Positions 11,621 to 23,705 of a stretch of 64,000 bases of DNA are shown piece after piece (position 1 is the first letter of the stretch; each line of letters begins with the position of its first letter). The translations under genes and the position numbers were made by a program. This DNA comes from Panax quinquefolius (taxonomy: Eukaryota; Streptophyta; Magnoliopsida; Apiales; Araliaceae). The stretch is taken from assembly GCA_020205615.1 (NCBI GenBank), contig CM035171.1:124748161-124812160 (forward strand), given 5' to 3'. A model generated the notes under the pieces. It was given only the letters and a program-made list of their open reading frames with translations. It was not told the DNA's origin and did not search any database.

Positions 11621-13868
11621 TGTAAATTTCTCGTAAATGAATTTGTAATTAACAACATTTTAACATACATTCTTTTATTAATTACCAAAATAATTTAGGT
11701 CTTGTTTTAAATTGGTATCTCCCACTATTTTCTTCAAACTATATTACCTCACTTATATATAGTTCGGCAAAATCTAATTAAAGATTTGCTAGTGAGAATA
11801 AGGATCCCATTTCAAATGTATATAGCCTTGTGGTGACACAATAAACTATATATAAATAAATAGGTAGACAACTTTTGTCAATTACATCAACTATGCAACT
11901 CCTTTTATTTTGCCTCTTAGATTATTTTGATCAGTGGTGGCACATCCAGAATCAAAATTATCCAAGTTAAGTCCAACCTAGCACTCCATATATTCAAAAA
12001 GAAAAATATCATCCTTGTGGTGACACAACAAAACAATATTGTTCAATTTTCTTTATAAGCATCAAATGTGATAAATTAACATCTTAAATACTTAATACTT
12101 GCCTTGTGGTGACACAACAAACTCATATTAAATATTTAATACTCTATTAATTTTATAATGTTAGAAAGCTGGCGTTCGATATTCCAAATATCTTTGAACG
12201 CTTAGGACTTAATATAAAAATTGAGGGGTTTGTTATTAATTTGTCTCATCTTTGTTTAGCAGCATTTATTATATATATATAAAATACGGCGTTATATTAA
12301 TGAACATGCGAAGCATGTTTGCATAATATATAATATATATAGTATAAGCATGCACATATAGAATACTATATTCTACTCCGGATTGATTATAGACTTTTAT
12401 TCTAGTTTGGTTCACTAGAGCCACCAAGTGAACCAAAAGGTCAAACCCCCAAGGGGGTGCAAGAAATAATATTTAAATATAACTATTACATTTAAACTTG
12501 GGGCTCCATTTACAAACGGGTCTTCAAGCTCCTTGCTTCTTGATCTCCAATTTTTCAAAATTAATTCTAACTATTCCTATTACAAAACTATTTAAAATAA
12601 ATAGAAACATTGATCGTGATCGAGGGAAGTACATAGGAGGAGATAGAATTTACATTTAGAAAAATTAGAGAAGACAATCAGTCTGCAGTAACCCATTTAA
12701 TAAAACTCATACATTCATGCATCCAACTAAAATAAAATCCAATCACATTGGTCAATTGTCCATAATCAATCTCATTTATTATCATACATATCACCATATG
12801 CATCAATACATAACATTCATCGATGAATAATAAACATTCAATATATATATTGATATCATTTAATGGGCAAATTTAGTTAGTATAAAATCTATTTTGAATC
12901 AAAATAAACTCCTTTATTTTAATCCAAATTTAAATCAAAATAAAACTATTTTATTTTAATTTATCCAATTTTGAATAAAATAAACTATTTTATTTTAATT
13001 AAAATCTTTAATCAAAATAAACTCCTTTATTTTAATTAATTACTTAAATCCAATTCCATGTAAAAAAAAAATTATTAAAGGAAACACTAATTCTTTTCTT
13101 ATTCACAAATAAACTCCTTTATTTTGAATAATATGAAATCTTATTTCATATTTAAATAAACTCCTTTATTTAAGAAAACATGGATTCTCTTTCCTATTCA
13201 CAAATAAACTCTTTTATTTTAAATAATATGAAATCTTATTTCATATCTAAATAAACTCCTTTATTTAAGGAAACATAGGATCCAATTTCAACTCCAATTA
13301 GTTATCATGAAATCCAATTCCAACTCTAATTAGTTAGCATGAAATTTAATTTTAAAATTAAAATAAACTTTTTATTTTAATTATAAAATTATTAAGAATA
13401 ATATATATATATAAACTGAAATCATATTAAAGGTTCACTGAATCATGTTTCATTTCTTGGTTCACGTGAATAAGAAGCATGATTTATGTGATTATATATT
13501 TCATTATTATATTATATAATTATAAGATCACGTTAATCCTTCCCTTGAAGTTTCCTGAAGACATAAGCACATTATTATCCATATAACCTTTTGTGAAGCA
13601 ACAGGAAAAGGAAGTTGCTTGTGGGTTTTTAAGATATTATATATATATAATATATTCTTGTAAGCAAGTAGGAAGAAAGCAAATTTGGTCTACTTTATGA
13701 ATAATAAGAAATCGACTTTCAAAGAAATACACAAACGATCGTTTTTTTTTTGTTAAATAAATTTTATACAACAAATTATGCCCAATTAAATTGTTCTAAA
13801 CATATATCAATATACATATCAAATTAAAATAATTAATAATTTATATAAAGGTTTGGCTCGATGCCCTT
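11621..13868 (-). other. B1 leader region, AT-rich with repeated motifs, and primer site
   Basis: About 2.25 kb separate the primer site from gag, long for a copia leader. No gene is seen. A motif CCTTGTGGTGACACAA recurs near 11826, 12013 and 12102. A second motif AATAAACTCCTTTATTTT, itself a near-palindrome, recurs at least six times between 12900 and 13270. Beside the right LTR the sense strand reads GGGCATCGAGCC (about 13853-13866), a decayed version of the tRNA-Met primer site TGGTATCAGAGCC. Confidence 0.6.
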
Positions 13869-15706
13869 TATCAAGTTTGTAATATTCAAGAACGCAATCA
13901 AATCGTATAAATAAATAAAACGATGTAAAAATCGGAGTTTAAAAATTTTACAAACTATATACGGATCACCCTTTATGCACAATTATTAATTAAACGAAAA
14001 GATGAATAAGAAACATACCCTTGAAGATCCGAAAGCTTCCTCAGTACAAGTTCACCTCCAATCCTTTTCAAGCGTTCAACTTGAATCCACCGGGTTTGGT
14101 TCCTTCCTTTGATCAACATTAGCCACCCAAGTGTTAGGCCTCAGAAGTGATCCACCGAGGAAGAAGAAGGATTCAAGAAGATGGGTGGTTGGCTAAACCC
14201 TAGTTTTTCTATCTCTATATAGAAAAGGCGCACTTCTCCCAACTATTGGAAATTATAACGTAGTCTTGATATCTAATATAAGACTCCTCTTATAAAGATA
14301 TCAAGTAACCCTATTAAAATAAGGTATTATTTAATTAAACCCTTTTAATTAAAGGGAACCCCTAATCTTATTAGGGATAATTAATTAAACTCCTTTAACT
14401 AATTTTCCTTCCTAATCCAATTAGGAATAAATGAAAGTACTTATATTAAATTAATTCCTAAACTCTTTTAGAAATTAAAATAATAATAATAATAATAATA
14501 ATATTAATAAGACTCCTCTTATTAATTTATATTTAATATTTCTAAAATATTAAATAATAAATATTAAGCTATTTAATTTATTCTATCACCATAGATTAAA
14601 TTAAATATACATAACATATTATTACGATTATGCCATTAACTTCTTAAATAATTATTCTTCCTTTTATGGTGTGACCCTTTAGGTTCTCCATATTAAACCC
14701 AGGTTGTGAATAAATCAATTAGAACAATTCTAATCTTATTTAAATAAATAAATTAAACAATTAATTTATTTAAATAAATAATATTTATTCTACAATAGGG
14801 ATAAGCCTTCAAAGCGATCAACGACTTTCAGGATAATATAGATTTCAACATTAATCATAAAAAAGAACCTTTGAGTAAATAGTTCTTCGTACAATTCAAT
14901 CCTTTCACCATACAATGTCCCAATTAAATATAAGACATGGAATTCTTTGTCAAGTCTTATTTTATTTAATTATATGTATTTCGATTCTTAAATGCACAAC
15001 TCCAAATAATGCAAACTAGAAACTCCTTTCTAATTTCATTCTCGCCTTGGCCAAGGACTACTTTGGGTTGTCATTTATCGAATCACAGGACATTCTCTTC
15101 TTTTAATAAGTGGTAGATTCTTTATTGATCATACATTATCTCCATGTACAACTTATTATACCCAAGCATACCCTTTGATATACCCTAAGGGTCTTAAGGA
15201 ATAAGTTAAAGTATAACTCATCATACATAAGATCTATGATGATCTCAAGTCCAAGGATCACTTGACTACTATCACTACAGAATTTCTATTGACGCAAGTA
15301 AAACTCCATTAGGTATTCCTTAGCGAGCCACGTTCAAATGAACTTATTCTCTAATAAGCACCTACATACTTGCTTTAGTGTCTCCACACAAATGATCGAG
15401 ATGAGCATGACAAGCAAACGATGTACCAATCTATCCGGATTCACTAATCCCTAATTTAGTAATCCAATGATTGGAAACTTTTTAGTTTTAAGCTTTTAAG
15501 AATTTAGATCTCATTAGAATGATCATCATCATTATTCTAAAAGCATTGCTTAAAACTATGGGTTTATCACATATTATAAAACAAAGATCATGTAGATAAT
15601 TAAAAGCCTTTAATAAATTAATACTTTTATTAATAAATAAATAAGATTGTTATAAAGCATATGCTTTATCATCAAACATGATTGGCTTGTGTGCATACTA
15701 CTTTCA
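13869..15706 (-). repeat. 5' LTR of copia B1
   Basis: About 1.84 kb and alignable along its whole length with 6670-8533. The terminal TGTTAGG is changed to TATCAAG on the internal side. The right end CTACTTTCA is intact and is followed directly by the TACTT target duplication. Confidence 0.92.
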
Positions 15707-15952
15707 TACTTGTCATTGAACTGTTTCTGAAACGTCTCCCATGACATGCTGAGTGCAGCTGGATGGGTACGCTTCACAGTTTCCCACCAGTAATCTGCCT
15801 CGTTACGGAACATAAAAGTAGCGAATGGAACTTTCTATTCTCCGTTAATCCCAAGACATCGAATATCTTGGTAATTTGTTTTGACCCACGCGTCTCGCCT
15901 TTAATCGGATCCAGCTTTCCCTGTAATTACGGTGGTCCCAATCGTGGCCCCC
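15707..15952 (-). pseudogene. A1 gag, middle segment
   Basis: This continues the A1 gag interrupted at 6669. An open stretch on the minus strand includes FRNEADYWWETVKRTHPAAL and SMSWETFQKQFNDKY, the core of the Retrotrans_gag domain. It ends at CCAAT, immediately before the LTR of the nested element A2. The next gag bases are found at 37113 on the far side of A2. Confidence 0.8.
15948..15952. repeat. Target-site duplication of A2 (left copy)
   Basis: CCAAT here and CCAAC at 37113-37117. Uninterrupted gag elsewhere reads GGTCCCAACTCTTTG (near 1074), so the ancestral site was CCAAC and the left copy carries a C-to-T change. Confidence 0.75.
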
Positions 15953-18703
15953 AAAATAGGTCCATTCCATCCAACCCATTCTCGAAGTCGCCAAATACAT
16001 GATACGAAATAACTACAACTTTATTAATACATTTGTCGTGCAAAATACGAGAACATATATCTTTGTGAGTTTAAATACAATTATTGTCTTCTAGACAATA
16101 TACATACCCAAATAAATCCTCATCTCAATTATTTATACATTATTTTACAAAATGGTGAGGACTACTAAACAACTCTCTAGAACCTTCATTCTATACTACC
16201 CCAACTAAGTACTCATAAAGCTACATTCTCGCCTCTTGAGAAGAAAAAATAGAACAACAAGGAAAAGGGTGAGCTCAACTAGCCCAAGAAAGAATATTAT
16301 GACTAAGATAATATACAACAAATTATCGTTAGTCTCCAAATGAGAAAAAAATCTAATAGAATACAATAGACAACAAGTTTTAAATCAATCTTCGCAATGA
16401 AATAATAATTCATTAGAAGAGTTAAGTAGAGAATGCAAACTACTATCTTCTATATATGAATTTAAAAGTTCATCGTCGATATTTTATCCTGTAACATCAA
16501 TCAATATATATACGGAATCAAATATTCATCTTTGCACTCTGAGCCAAAGATATTAAATCGATTGGTCATGTTCATCTAAACACACTGTTCATCTTTGCAC
16601 TACGGCCAAAGATATTAATTAATTAATGTTCATCTAAACACTGTTCATCTTGCGCACTACACGGGCCAAAGATATTCGAGAATATCATCATTTAGACCGA
16701 GGATGATGAAAAATATTTTAAAGGAAGCGAATCCGGTGAAACAAAAGAATAAATATTAAGGATTCAGTATTTTAAACAATCCAAGTTCAAAAATACTTCA
16801 TAAGTAATCAGAGTGGAGTAAAATTCAAGAATGATCAAAACATGGATACAATCAAAGCTAGTATCCATAATAGATATTTTGGACAAAAAAAAGAAATTTC
16901 ATTTTTCAGTGAATAGTGTCGTATACGTGAATAGTAACTCTGACACCAAAAGATAAAAATTTCACAAAAAAATAATTTCACGCTTCATGAATAGTATTCG
17001 TGAATAGTAACTCATGAATAGTAACTCATGAATAGTAACTCATGAATAGTAACCCCGACATAAAAAAAGTTCTAAATTTGATAAAAATTTCCAACCAATA
17101 TTTCGGCATAATGATATTGAAGAAATAATATCATTTTCGAATAAAATAACATCCTTTACCTCGAAAGATCAAGATCTTTAAATTTAAAAACAGGATATAG
17201 GCTATGACTTGAACTTGCAGACCGTATATAGCAACACTCAAAGTATACTCAAAATACTCACAAGAATAAACTCGATAATATAGAGAGAAAAACTTGATTT
17301 CGGTGTAATTTTCAATTCTAACCCAAGCACCCTATTTATAGGAAATTGCTTAGAACACCAAAAATGTAAAATTTAATATAATATTATTATTTGTTAAAAT
17401 TCTATCGCCCACTTTTAGAGATCTGATTTCAGCAATCAATAACACATGCTAGACCCACTTAACACACCAAAACGCTTTTTCTTGAAAAAAATAATTAAAA
17501 CTTCCAAAAATCAATTATTTTGAACTTGAAACTTCAATAATTCATAATAAATAGCCTTTTTGTCGAAAATTCGAATCTTGAGACTTTTTATAGGAAATTT
17601 AATTCTCTACAACTTTTACGAAGAAAGTTTTCTAAATTCCAAGCAGAAATTGGACCGAAATCCACAAACCAGGCGATTTTACAAGTTTATAATCAAATTT
17701 CTAATAATAATTGTGTCCACCAACACACAAAATATGTGTTAAACATTTAATGCCACAAAAATACTCTTCCTCCTCATATACTCATATATCCCACATTCAT
17801 TATAAAAATATCATAGTTAATATATTATTAAAATAATATATTTAAATAAATTATTTTATCAGAAAAAGATAAAATATTAATTTTCAACAATTGTCATTTT
17901 AAAAAATTTCTCCATCTATATCCACATAAAATCAATATTTTCCTCATCATAAAATCAATAATTAATTATTCACAAATAATATTATAGAATCACAGTATTG
18001 GCAACCAGGCCGTTCCCAGGAAAGATGGGGCTTTCCAATAAGGATCTCTCTTCTTCTTGGCGCGCAATTAGGTGACCAAACCTCTCCTTAGATGTAATTT
18101 TCTAGACATTGCCAATAATGTTATCCAATAATATTATTCGAGATAATATGAATTATTGCTCTCGATAATGGAAAATCTTGTGTAATGACAATTTATTGAA
18201 ACAACAATAATATAAAATATCAATCTGCAAAGAATTATTGAATCAATAAAATAAAATAATTGAATAGTAATTACGGTAACAATTATTGAGTAGTTCCTTG
18301 CTACGTAAGAATCAATAATTGGTGCAATACTGCATGTCTACTATTCAACAACGCGTATTAGTGTGTTTTAACCACGGGTATTCCAACAAAGATACTTGTA
18401 ATAACTACGCCAAGTTATTTATAAACAACTTATATTTGTTGTTTTCTTCATCCAATCGCTTTCGTTATGGGGCCCACAAAAGATCGCTGGCACGTGCATT
18501 TAATATTCCTGACAAGCACGAATATTCCACGACCAAACGAATATTCCCCGACAATAATAAATATTTTATAACCACTTGCTTATTCGAAATATTTGCGTAT
18601 TTTACCTATAACTTTTCACATTAATCAAATCAACCCTTACGATTTCAACATAATAAATAAAGGAAATTCCATTTATTTAAAAAAAAATATTCGGGGTCTT
18701 ACA
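15953..18703 (-). repeat. 3' LTR of A2 (copy c)
   Basis: About 2.75 kb, from CGTGGCCCCC (a changed TGTGGCCCCC) to GGGGTCTTACA. A TATA-type promoter core (sense TATAAATAG) lies at 17332-17340. Hairpin units occupy about 16520-16690 and 14-bp repeats about 16915-17050. It pairs with 34315-37112. Confidence 0.88.
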
Positions 18704-21067
18704 ACCTCCCCTCCTTATGAAATTTCGTCCTCGAAATTGACGTATGTACCTGGTGTTTCGAAAAGTTAAAGATACCTCGCTTTCATTTTCATTTCCAACT
18801 CCCAGGTCATTTCTTCAATAGCATGGTTCCGCCACAAAATTTTAACTTGTGGTATAACCTCGGTACATAGGACATGTTCTTTCCAATCCAAGATCTTGAC
18901 AAGTACCTCCTCGTACGTTAAGTCTTGTTATCTCGTCCGGTTCTAACTCAATGACGTGGTTCGGGTCGTCCACATATTTACGTAACATCGATACGTGAAA
19001 AACGTTATAAACACGCGTCATACTTGGCGGTAAAACGAGTCTATAGGCCACAGTTCCTATTCGATCGAGGATTTCAAATGGACTAATAAATCAAAGGTTT
19101 GAGCTTTCTTCACATCGCCGATTCTCGCTTTTGGAATAACGACTTCTTGCATATTCTTCTTCATATTCATCAACTTCGGTGTGTAGCTTGAACAACATTA
19201 ACTTTATCGATTAAATTTGATTATACTCGTATATCATCACGTGGGTACCTAGAGTTTTCATCTCCATCTCTATTATTTGTAAGTTATACGAAATGAGTCT
19301 TTGACAATATCGCATTTGCATCAGTATCGATCTTCTACTCAATACGTCGCCTACCACGTTCGCTTTTCCAGGATGGTATGGTCGAGGAACATGTCTTTGA
19401 AATGAGTCTCCTCTTGAGTTCTTCAAGCTCTTCCCACATTCCTTGCTCCATTCAAATTTTGTATCTCTACGAGTCAATTTGCGTTAATGGAATAGCGATT
19501 CGAGAATATCCTTCAACGAATCTCCGATAATAACCAACTAAGCCTAAAGCTACGTATTTCGATTATCGACTTAGGTTGTTCTCAATTGTGACTCATATCC
19601 CAACCTTGGATAAGATTCTACAATGACACCTATCGGTTTCTTATCGCATCGAATATGGTGTCCCTTACGGAGAAATGCAGCGGTGATTTCCACAAAGGAA
19701 GTCACAAGATAAAGGCTCAGTACCAAATTCTATAGTTGAATTTTAACTCCTCGAAGTTCAATAGGAGCCATTCGATATGAGATTTTAGAAATGAGTTTTG
19801 TCTTAGGGTTCAAAGTCGATACAAAATTTAATATCGAAGCTTTGGGAGTAAGCAAGAAATTCTTCAGAAATACGTCGGGAAAAATCAATAACAACAGAAT
19901 ATTATTCACATCGACGTGTCTTTATTCAAATCCATAACATGGACTAAGAAAATTTGACATCCGTAATAAGCGAATGACTTCATGGCTTGATATGAAAATG
20001 TTTGACTACAATGGTTTGATTGCTTGAATTGAATAACAAAGTTGCTTAGGAATATGAAAACTAACAACCTTACGAAAATAATCAATTTCGGCATGATGAG
20101 TAGTTAACCTTAAAATCACATCAAAAACAAATATCTCTATAGAAATAAGGTTACTGTGTAATGTGATAGTGCCAAACTGAATCAAGCAAGATTTATAAGC
20201 AAGTGGATGTGATGAAAGTTTCTCTAACGGAGTTTCCACGAGATAGGTCAAAGTCTAATTTCTCCGTAGTCAAGTTCAAACGTTGAGCGCAAAGCAAAAG
20301 AGATAAAAGAATGGGTAGAATCCCAGGGTATCTAGTAAGGTATAAACTTCGCAAGAATTTATAATTAACTAACTCGTGCTAACTTCGTTCGGGTTCTCGC
20401 ATGGTCGATTCTCCTCCTTAAAACTAGTTCTTCTTCGGCTACCGACGTCTTCACATGGTCGTTGTTGAATCTCCTCTTTTAAAATCTCCTCCCGACTCGC
20501 TTCTTCTATTTTCATGGCCACGATTACCACCGGAGTAGTTCCGCCTTTGTTCAGTATTCTTCTTTCTCCATTGGTTATCGTTATTACGATGATCTGCTAT
20601 CTTCTGGTATGATCTCGGTTATGGTCCCTCGGTTGAACGTACTCGTTATCTCGCTTCTAACAACCGAGCCCTCATTGACAACATCTGAATAGAGAGAAAA
20701 TTTATGAGAAATGAGATCTCGACGTATGTCGGGTTTCAAACCTCTCGAAACATCCGCGCGTCATCGTTCCTCATTCTCCACCAAATGAGGTGCAAACACG
20801 GATAACTCCGCTTAACTTCTCGTCTTTCGGGACACCGCGTCATGTTATTCTCGCTCTAGTCTAATAAACTCCACTTCCATACGTATAGCCGAATACTTTC
20901 GGGAAGTACTTGTCATTGAACTGCTTTCAAACGTCTCCCATGACATCTTTGAGTGCAATTTGGATGGAGTGCGCTTCATGATTCCCACCGATGAATCGCC
21001 TCGCCACGGAACATAAAGGTGGCGAATGGAACTTTCTGTTCCTCCGTGCATCCCAAGACATCGAATA
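18704..21067 (-). pseudogene. A2 internal region, integrase C-terminus to gag (degenerate)
   Basis: Sense order right to left: gag (about 20720-21067, with MSWETFESSS and WWEs-like remnants), a zinc-knuckle linker, protease and reverse-transcriptase start (19720-20260), an RT/RNase H connection with TRRDTKFEWSKECGKS near 19430-19477, RNase H end (HPGKANVVGD near 19340-19370), and integrase C-terminus (18842-19080, YNVFHVSMLRKYVDDPNH). The catalytic cores are absent at the same junctions as in A1. Gag is cut at 21067 by the LTR of A3. Confidence 0.78.
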
Positions 21068-23692
21068 TGTGACGCCCCCAAAATAGGTATACATCACCCA
21101 TTACGAGTTGTCAATACATGGTACGTAAACAACTACAACTTTATTATTACAACAAGAAAGCGTGAGTTTAAATACAAATATTATCTTAGACAATATTTAT
21201 ACTCACATAAATCCTCATCACATTTATTGATACATTATTTTACAAAATGGTGAGGACTACTAAACAATCCTTTCTAAAACCTTCATTCCATACCCCACTC
21301 GTCGCTTATATTCTCGCCTCACGAGAAGAATGGAACAAAAAGGAAAAGGGTGAGCTCAACTAGCTCGGTAAAGAATATTATGACTAAGATAATATACAAC
21401 AAATTATCGTTAGTCTTCAACAGGAAAAATTTAATAGAATCTGATAGACAACAAATTTTCAATCAATATTCGCAATGAAATAATAATTCATTAGAAGAGT
21501 TAAGTAGAGAATGCAACTATTATCTTCTATGTATGAATTTAAAAGTTCATCGATCTATCTTTTATCCCCGTAACAACAATCAATATACATCCGGAATCAA
21601 ATATTCATCTTTTGCACTACAGCCAAAGATATTCATCGATTAGTCATGTTCATTTAAACACTGCTCATCTTTGCACTACTGAGCCAAAGATATTAATCGA
21701 TCGGTCATGTTCATCTCAACACTGTTGCTCATTTTGCACTACAGCCAAAGATATTCTTGAGAAATCATTCATCTTTTGCACTCTGGGCCAAAGATATTCA
21801 ATAATATCATCATTTAAGACCGAGGATGATGAAAAATATTTTAAAAGAACGAATCCGGTGAAACAAAATGACAAGGATTAAGGATTAAGGATTAGTACTT
21901 TTGTTTTATCCATGTCCAACAATACCCCAAAAATAATCACGGTGGTGTAAAATTCAAGAATGATCAAAACATGGATACAATCAAAGCTAGTATCCAAAAT
22001 AGATGTTTTGGACAAAAAGAAGAAATTTTATTTTTTTGGTGAATAGTGTCAGATATCGTGAATAGTCCGATATCGTGAATAGTCAGATATCGTGAATAAT
22101 CTTAGTATACATGAATAGTAAATCCGACACCAAAAGATAGAAATTCCACAAAAACATCTTCACGCTTCATGAATAGTACTTTCGTGAATAGTAACTCGTG
22201 AATAGTAACTCATGAATAGTAACTCGTGAATAGTAACTCATGAATAGTAACCCCGAGCATGAAAAAGTTCCAAATTTGATAAAAACTTCAGATCAACATT
22301 TCAACATAATGATATTGAAGAAATAATATCATTACGAAAAAAATAATAATATTACCTCGAAAGAATCGATTGCCGGAAGGAAAGGTCAAGTGATCTTTGA
22401 ATGAAACTTGTCTTTGAATAAGCAACTCTCAAAGTATCTAAATACTCACAAAATACGCTCAATAATATAGAGAAAAGAGAAAACTTTGTTTACGGTGTGA
22501 TTTTCAATTCTAACTTAGCCTCTATTTATAGGAAAATGTTAGCCCCGCCAAGGCAGACTTGACTGCTACACGATGGCTTTACTCGCTACTATTGCCACCC
22601 ACCACATTTGAAATAAAATTCAGCACATTTCTTCACCAACCACAAGTGGGGCCCACTCAATTCTAGAATTTTCCACCAAAATCAATTATAACCCTAATTT
22701 CCGAATCGGACACCTCTTAAAATTCATAACAAATCATTCGTGTATTTTTAACGGTTCAAAATTTGTGGACATATACTCAACTTATGTATGTATAACATAC
22801 CCAAAAATTACTACAATCCAGCTATTCGGATTAAAAATTATAATCCCCATAATATATCTCAAAACCCCGATTTAATTTTTAATACCTCCAACGGTAAAAT
22901 CTCGATAAAACACCTCAACAATAATTTCTTCATTTATAACCACATAAATAAATCCATCATTTATATCCACATAAAATAAATATTTCTTTATCATATGAAT
23001 CAATAATTAATTATTCACAAATAATATTACAGAATCACAATTATGACAATGACGGTAGTTCCTGTGAAGAGGGCTTTCAGATAAGGATTTCTCCTTCTTG
23101 GTAGCATGCAATTAGGTGACCAAACCTCTCCTTGATGAACTTTCTAGACATTGCCAATAATGCTATCTAATAATATTATTTAAATAATATGAATTATTGA
23201 TCCGATAATGGAGATAATGTGCGGTGACAATTATTGAACAACAATAATATAAAATATCAACGCAAAGCAATTATTGAATCAATAAAATAAAATATTGAGC
23301 AAGAATTCTTCGTAAAAATTATTGAGTAGTGCCTTCTTTACGTAAGGATCAATAATTCAACAATATCATGCAATATCTGGTGTCTTCTTTGTCTGACCAG
23401 CGTATTCGTATTTTAACCAAAGGTATTCAACGATCTTAATTGAGAATAACTACTGCCGTTATTTTTAACCAACTTATATTTGTCGTTTTCTTCATCCAAT
23501 CGCTTTTCGTTATGGGGCCTAATACATGGTCTGCTACCGTCGCATACGAATATTCCCGAAGCGATGCGAATATTCCACGACCAAACGAATATTCCCAAAC
23601 AAAATGAATATTTTATAACCACTTGCTTATTTTGAAATATTTGCGTATTTAACCCTTAACTATCCACATTAATCAAATCAACCCTTACTATT
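21068..23692 (-). repeat. Truncated family A LTR of a third nested copy A3 (copy d)
   Basis: It starts TGTGACGCCCCC directly after a gag stretch of A2 and follows the second LTR subtype. The U3 end is lost: the sequence stops near 23692 and continues into family C LTR sequence with two or three bases of shared sequence. The rest of A3 and the missing piece of A2 gag were probably removed in one deletion. Hairpin units lie at 21600-21810 and 14-bp repeats at 22040-22255. Confidence 0.8.
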
Positions 23693-23700
23693 GATGGAGT

Positions 23701-23705
23701 ATAGA
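23701..23705. repeat. Target-site duplication of C1 (left copy)
   Basis: ATAGA here and at 32695-32699. The joined flanks read GGAGTATAGAAATCAAAG, which matches the reverse complement of C1's own LTR near 25125-25145, showing the target was another family C LTR. Confidence 0.93.

Larger units (their letters stand above)
6670..15706 (-). mobile_element. Ty1/copia LTR retrotransposon B1, complete but defective
   Basis: The element has two near-identical LTRs (6670-8533 and 13869-15706) and is flanked by a perfect five-base duplication TACTT (6665-6669 and 15707-15711). Removing it rejoins a gag sequence of A1 that is continuous in other copies. The minus-strand order is LTR, primer site, long leader, gag, protease, integrase, reverse transcriptase, RNase H, polypurine tract, LTR; integrase before reverse transcriptase is diagnostic for copia. 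All domains are broken by stops and deletions, and pol is much shorter than usual, so it is non-autonomous. Confidence 0.92.

Noticed and set aside
1..23692. Simple tandem array of LTR-internal-LTR units made by unequal crossing-over
   Set aside because: LTR subtype pairing, the CCAAT/CCAAC duplication and the matching gag breakpoints at 15952 and 37113 fit nested insertion better; only the left edge (1-1750) needs recombination.
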